A stretch of DNA of 64,000 bases from assembly GCA_902563835.1 (NCBI GenBank), contig CACEZB010000003.1:35921-99920 (forward strand), read 5' to 3'. The translations under genes were made by a program, and so were the position numbers. Positions 61,896 through 64,000 of the stretch are shown here, piece by piece. The notes under the pieces were generated by a model, which was not told where the DNA came from, searched no databases, and saw only the letters and a program-made list of their open reading frames with translations. Every line of letters starts with the position of its first letter. The stretch's first letter is position 1. The stretch is from an uncultured SAR86 cluster bacterium. Lineage in GTDB: Bacteria > Pseudomonadota > Gammaproteobacteria > Magnimaribacterales > D2472.

Positions 61896-63619
61896 TTGGG
61901 TTGAATTGCTACTGCCGCGTTTGGTCTTCTTAGATCAGCATATCCATAATTAATGCCATTAATAATATGAATGCTTTGCGTGCTTCCCATTGTATGTTCA
62001 GGAGTAACCTTGTGCCCTATTATTTTTAAACCTCTTACAGTATCTGAGCTTAATGTCCTTTCATACGAGATACCCGTATTAGGCCAGTCTTTATGTACTC
62101 TAGGTGACATTGTTGCATCTCCAATATTTAGATCAAAATCAATAACACCAGTTATAACTCGTAATACTGCAGCAGGTATATGAGTACCTCCTGGAGAGCC
62201 TGTTACTAACATTAGTTTATTTTCTTTATTAAATACCATTGTTGGAGCCATTGTGCTCATTGGTTTTTTTCCTGGCTCAAACTTATTTCCAGTACTTGCA
62301 GAGCGCCCTTTCTCATTTTTATCACCATATCTATAGGCAAAGTTATTCATTTGATTATTCATTAAGATTCCTGTTCCAGGGATGGTTACACCCGAGCCGA
62401 AAGAATAGCCTAAGGTATATGTATTTGAGACAGCATTCCCTTCACTATCAATTATAGAGTAATGAGTTGTATCTCTGCTTTCTTTTACATAGTCAAGCTT
62501 CTTAACTACAGTTGATTTTGATGCTTTTTTTACATTAATTGTTTCAGCTAATTCTTTAGTTCTTTCTTTTGATAATAAATCTTTAATAGGAACATTAAAA
62601 TATTTAGGATCACCAACAAAATGTGATCTATTATTGTGACCTCTTCTTTCAGCTTCTGCTAACAAATGATATGTAATGGTAGAATCACTCTGGAGCTCCC
62701 CCAAGCCAAAGTAACTCAGAATATTTAATGCAGTTAATAAGGTAATTCCACCACCTGATGGAGGACCAGCAGTAAAAACTAGGTTACCTCTATATGCTGT
62801 GGAAATAGGATCACCAAAGGATGCTTTATATGAACTAAAATCTTCTAAAGAAAATAAACCATTATTTGCATTCATGGCCTCTACCATAAGAGTAGCAATT
62901 TCACCCTTATAAAAACCATCCATTCCCTGATCCGCAATAAGACTAAAAGTTTTAGCTAAATCAGGTCTCTTTAATATTGAGTTTTCCGCAACTGCTTTAT
63001 TATTTTTAAAATATATTCTAAAAGACTCAGGGTCTTCTCTTAACTGAGGAGTTTCTTCAATTACTTTATTGAGATCATATGAAACTTTTATACCTTCAGA
63101 GGCTTGTTTAATTACAGGTTCTAATACTTCTTTTAAAGATAATTTACCAAAATTTTTATGAGCTTCTAGAAGACCAGCTACAGTTCCTGGAACTGCAGGA
63201 GCTTTATATCCATATCTAGTTTTATCAAACATATCATCAGTAAAATCTTTTGGATTAAATTTTTTATTCTTTGCTAAATCAAAAATTTTTGTTATCGATG
63301 AATTTAATGGTGATTTACTTCTATAATCTATATAAAAAATCTCATCTTTTTCTTTTATATAAACCAACATAAAACCGCCTCCACCTAAGTTACCAGCCCT
63401 AGGTAAAGTAACTGCAAGCGAGAACCCAACAGCAACCGCAGCATCAACTGCATTTCCTCCTTTATTTAAAATTTCTACTCCTATATCTGAGGATAAATAA
63501 TTCTGTGAAACCACCATGCCAGATCTACCTTCTACAGGATGATATGGTGATAAGTAATCTATATAACTTTGTTGAGCGTTAACAAAATTTACAATAAAAA
63601 TTAATAATAATTTTTTCAT
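61892..63619 (-). CDS. ggt: gamma-glutamyltransferase
   Basis: GMVVSQNYLSSDIGVEILNKGGNAVDAAVAVGF; RDTTHYSIIDSEGNAVSNTYTLGYSFGSGV autoprocessing Thr region; TGSPGGTHIP. Confidence 0.95.
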   Translation of the reverse strand: MKKLLLIFIVNFVNAQQSYIDYLSPYHPVEGRSGMVVSQNYLSSDIGVEILNKGGNAVDAAVAVGFSLAVTLPRAGNLGGGGFMLVYIKEKDEIFYIDYRSKSPLNSSITKIFDLAKNKKFNPKDFTDDMFDKTRYGYKAPAVPGTVAGLLEAHKNFGKLSLKEVLEPVIKQASEGIKVSYDLNKVIEETPQLREDPESFRIYFKNNKAVAENSILKRPDLAKTFSLIADQGMDGFYKGEIATLMVEAMNANNGLFSLEDFSSYKASFGDPISTAYRGNLVFTAGPPSGGGITLLTALNILSYFGLGELQSDSTITYHLLAEAERRGHNNRSHFVGDPKYFNVPIKDLLSKERTKELAETINVKKASKSTVVKKLDYVKESRDTTHYSIIDSEGNAVSNTYTLGYSFGSGVTIPGTGILMNNQMNNFAYRYGDKNEKGRSASTGNKFEPGKKPMSTMAPTMVFNKENKLMLVTGSPGGTHIPAAVLRVITGVIDFDLNIGDATMSPRVHKDWPNTGISYERTLSSDTVRGLKIIGHKVTPEHTMGSTQSIHIINGINYGYADLRRPNAAVAIQPN

Positions 63620-64000
63620 TAAAATATTATAGGTGCTAAAAAGTACGCAAATAATGTTACTACAAATATTCCAACTATATTTAAGGCAAACCCTGCCCGC
63701 ATCATTGTTGAAATAGTAAATTTACCAGAGCCATAAACAATAGCATTTGGAGGGGTGGCAACTGGTAACATAAATGCACAACTGGCTGCTAGGCATACTG
63801 GTATAGTTAAAGCTACAGGAACAATTCCTATAGCAATAGCGACTGCTGCAAAAACTGGTAAGAAAGTAGCGGTTGTTGCGACGTTGCTAGTCATCTCAGT
63901 TAGGAAAATAATCATTGTAGCTACGGCAAGTATCAATACTATAGAAGGAACATTTTCTAAAATAGTTAATCCCTCTCCAATCCATAATCCCAAACCTGTT
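63619..64000 (-). CDS. DASS/SLC13-family sodium symporter, C-terminal part (5' end outside window)
   Basis: FLTEMTSNVATTATFLPVF and ASCAFMLPVATPPNAIVYGSG signature; frame open to window edge. Confidence 0.9.
   Translation of the reverse strand, partial: TGLGLWIGEGLTILENVPSIVLILAVATMIIFLTEMTSNVATTATFLPVFAAVAIAIGIVPVALTIPVCLAASCAFMLPVATPPNAIVYGSGKFTISTMMRAGFALNIVGIFVVTLFAYFLAPIIF

Overview
This is a 64 kb window of AT-rich, gene-dense bacterial chromosome. Gene content (nhaB, dusA, mlaA, rnt, grxD, pdxJ, queF, fabI, tdk, a TonB/ExbBD/TtpC-like system, large TonB-dependent receptors) fits a streamlined marine gammaproteobacterium, SAR86-like by inference. Most of the window is housekeeping or transport: about 65 CDS, four tRNAs (Arg-ACG, Arg-TCG, Ser-GGA, Ala-GGC) and several intrinsic terminators. 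No CRISPR array, rRNA, integrase or transposase was seen. The main accessory content is: (1) a translationally coupled three-gene operon of a VEVKG-motif putative nuclease plus two complete m5C DNA methyltransferases (51.1-54.3 kb), next to a tRNA-Ala and preceded by an operator-like palindrome; (2) a near-consensus LexA (SOS) box lying exactly in the spacer of a predicted promoter for an uncharacterised 72-aa protein ending in RQLEFTF (clamp-binding-like), followed by an unannotated, possibly structured leader/ncRNA with an intrinsic terminator (15.9-16.4 kb); (3) a DUF3604 / PPIase / HupE-like / secreted metallo-hydrolase operon bracketed by two paralogous tRNA-Arg genes (9.6-14.7 kb); (4) a CofE-type F420 ligase beside an unnamed conserved Trp-rich protein. 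Product calls come from reading motifs in the supplied translations; no database search was run.
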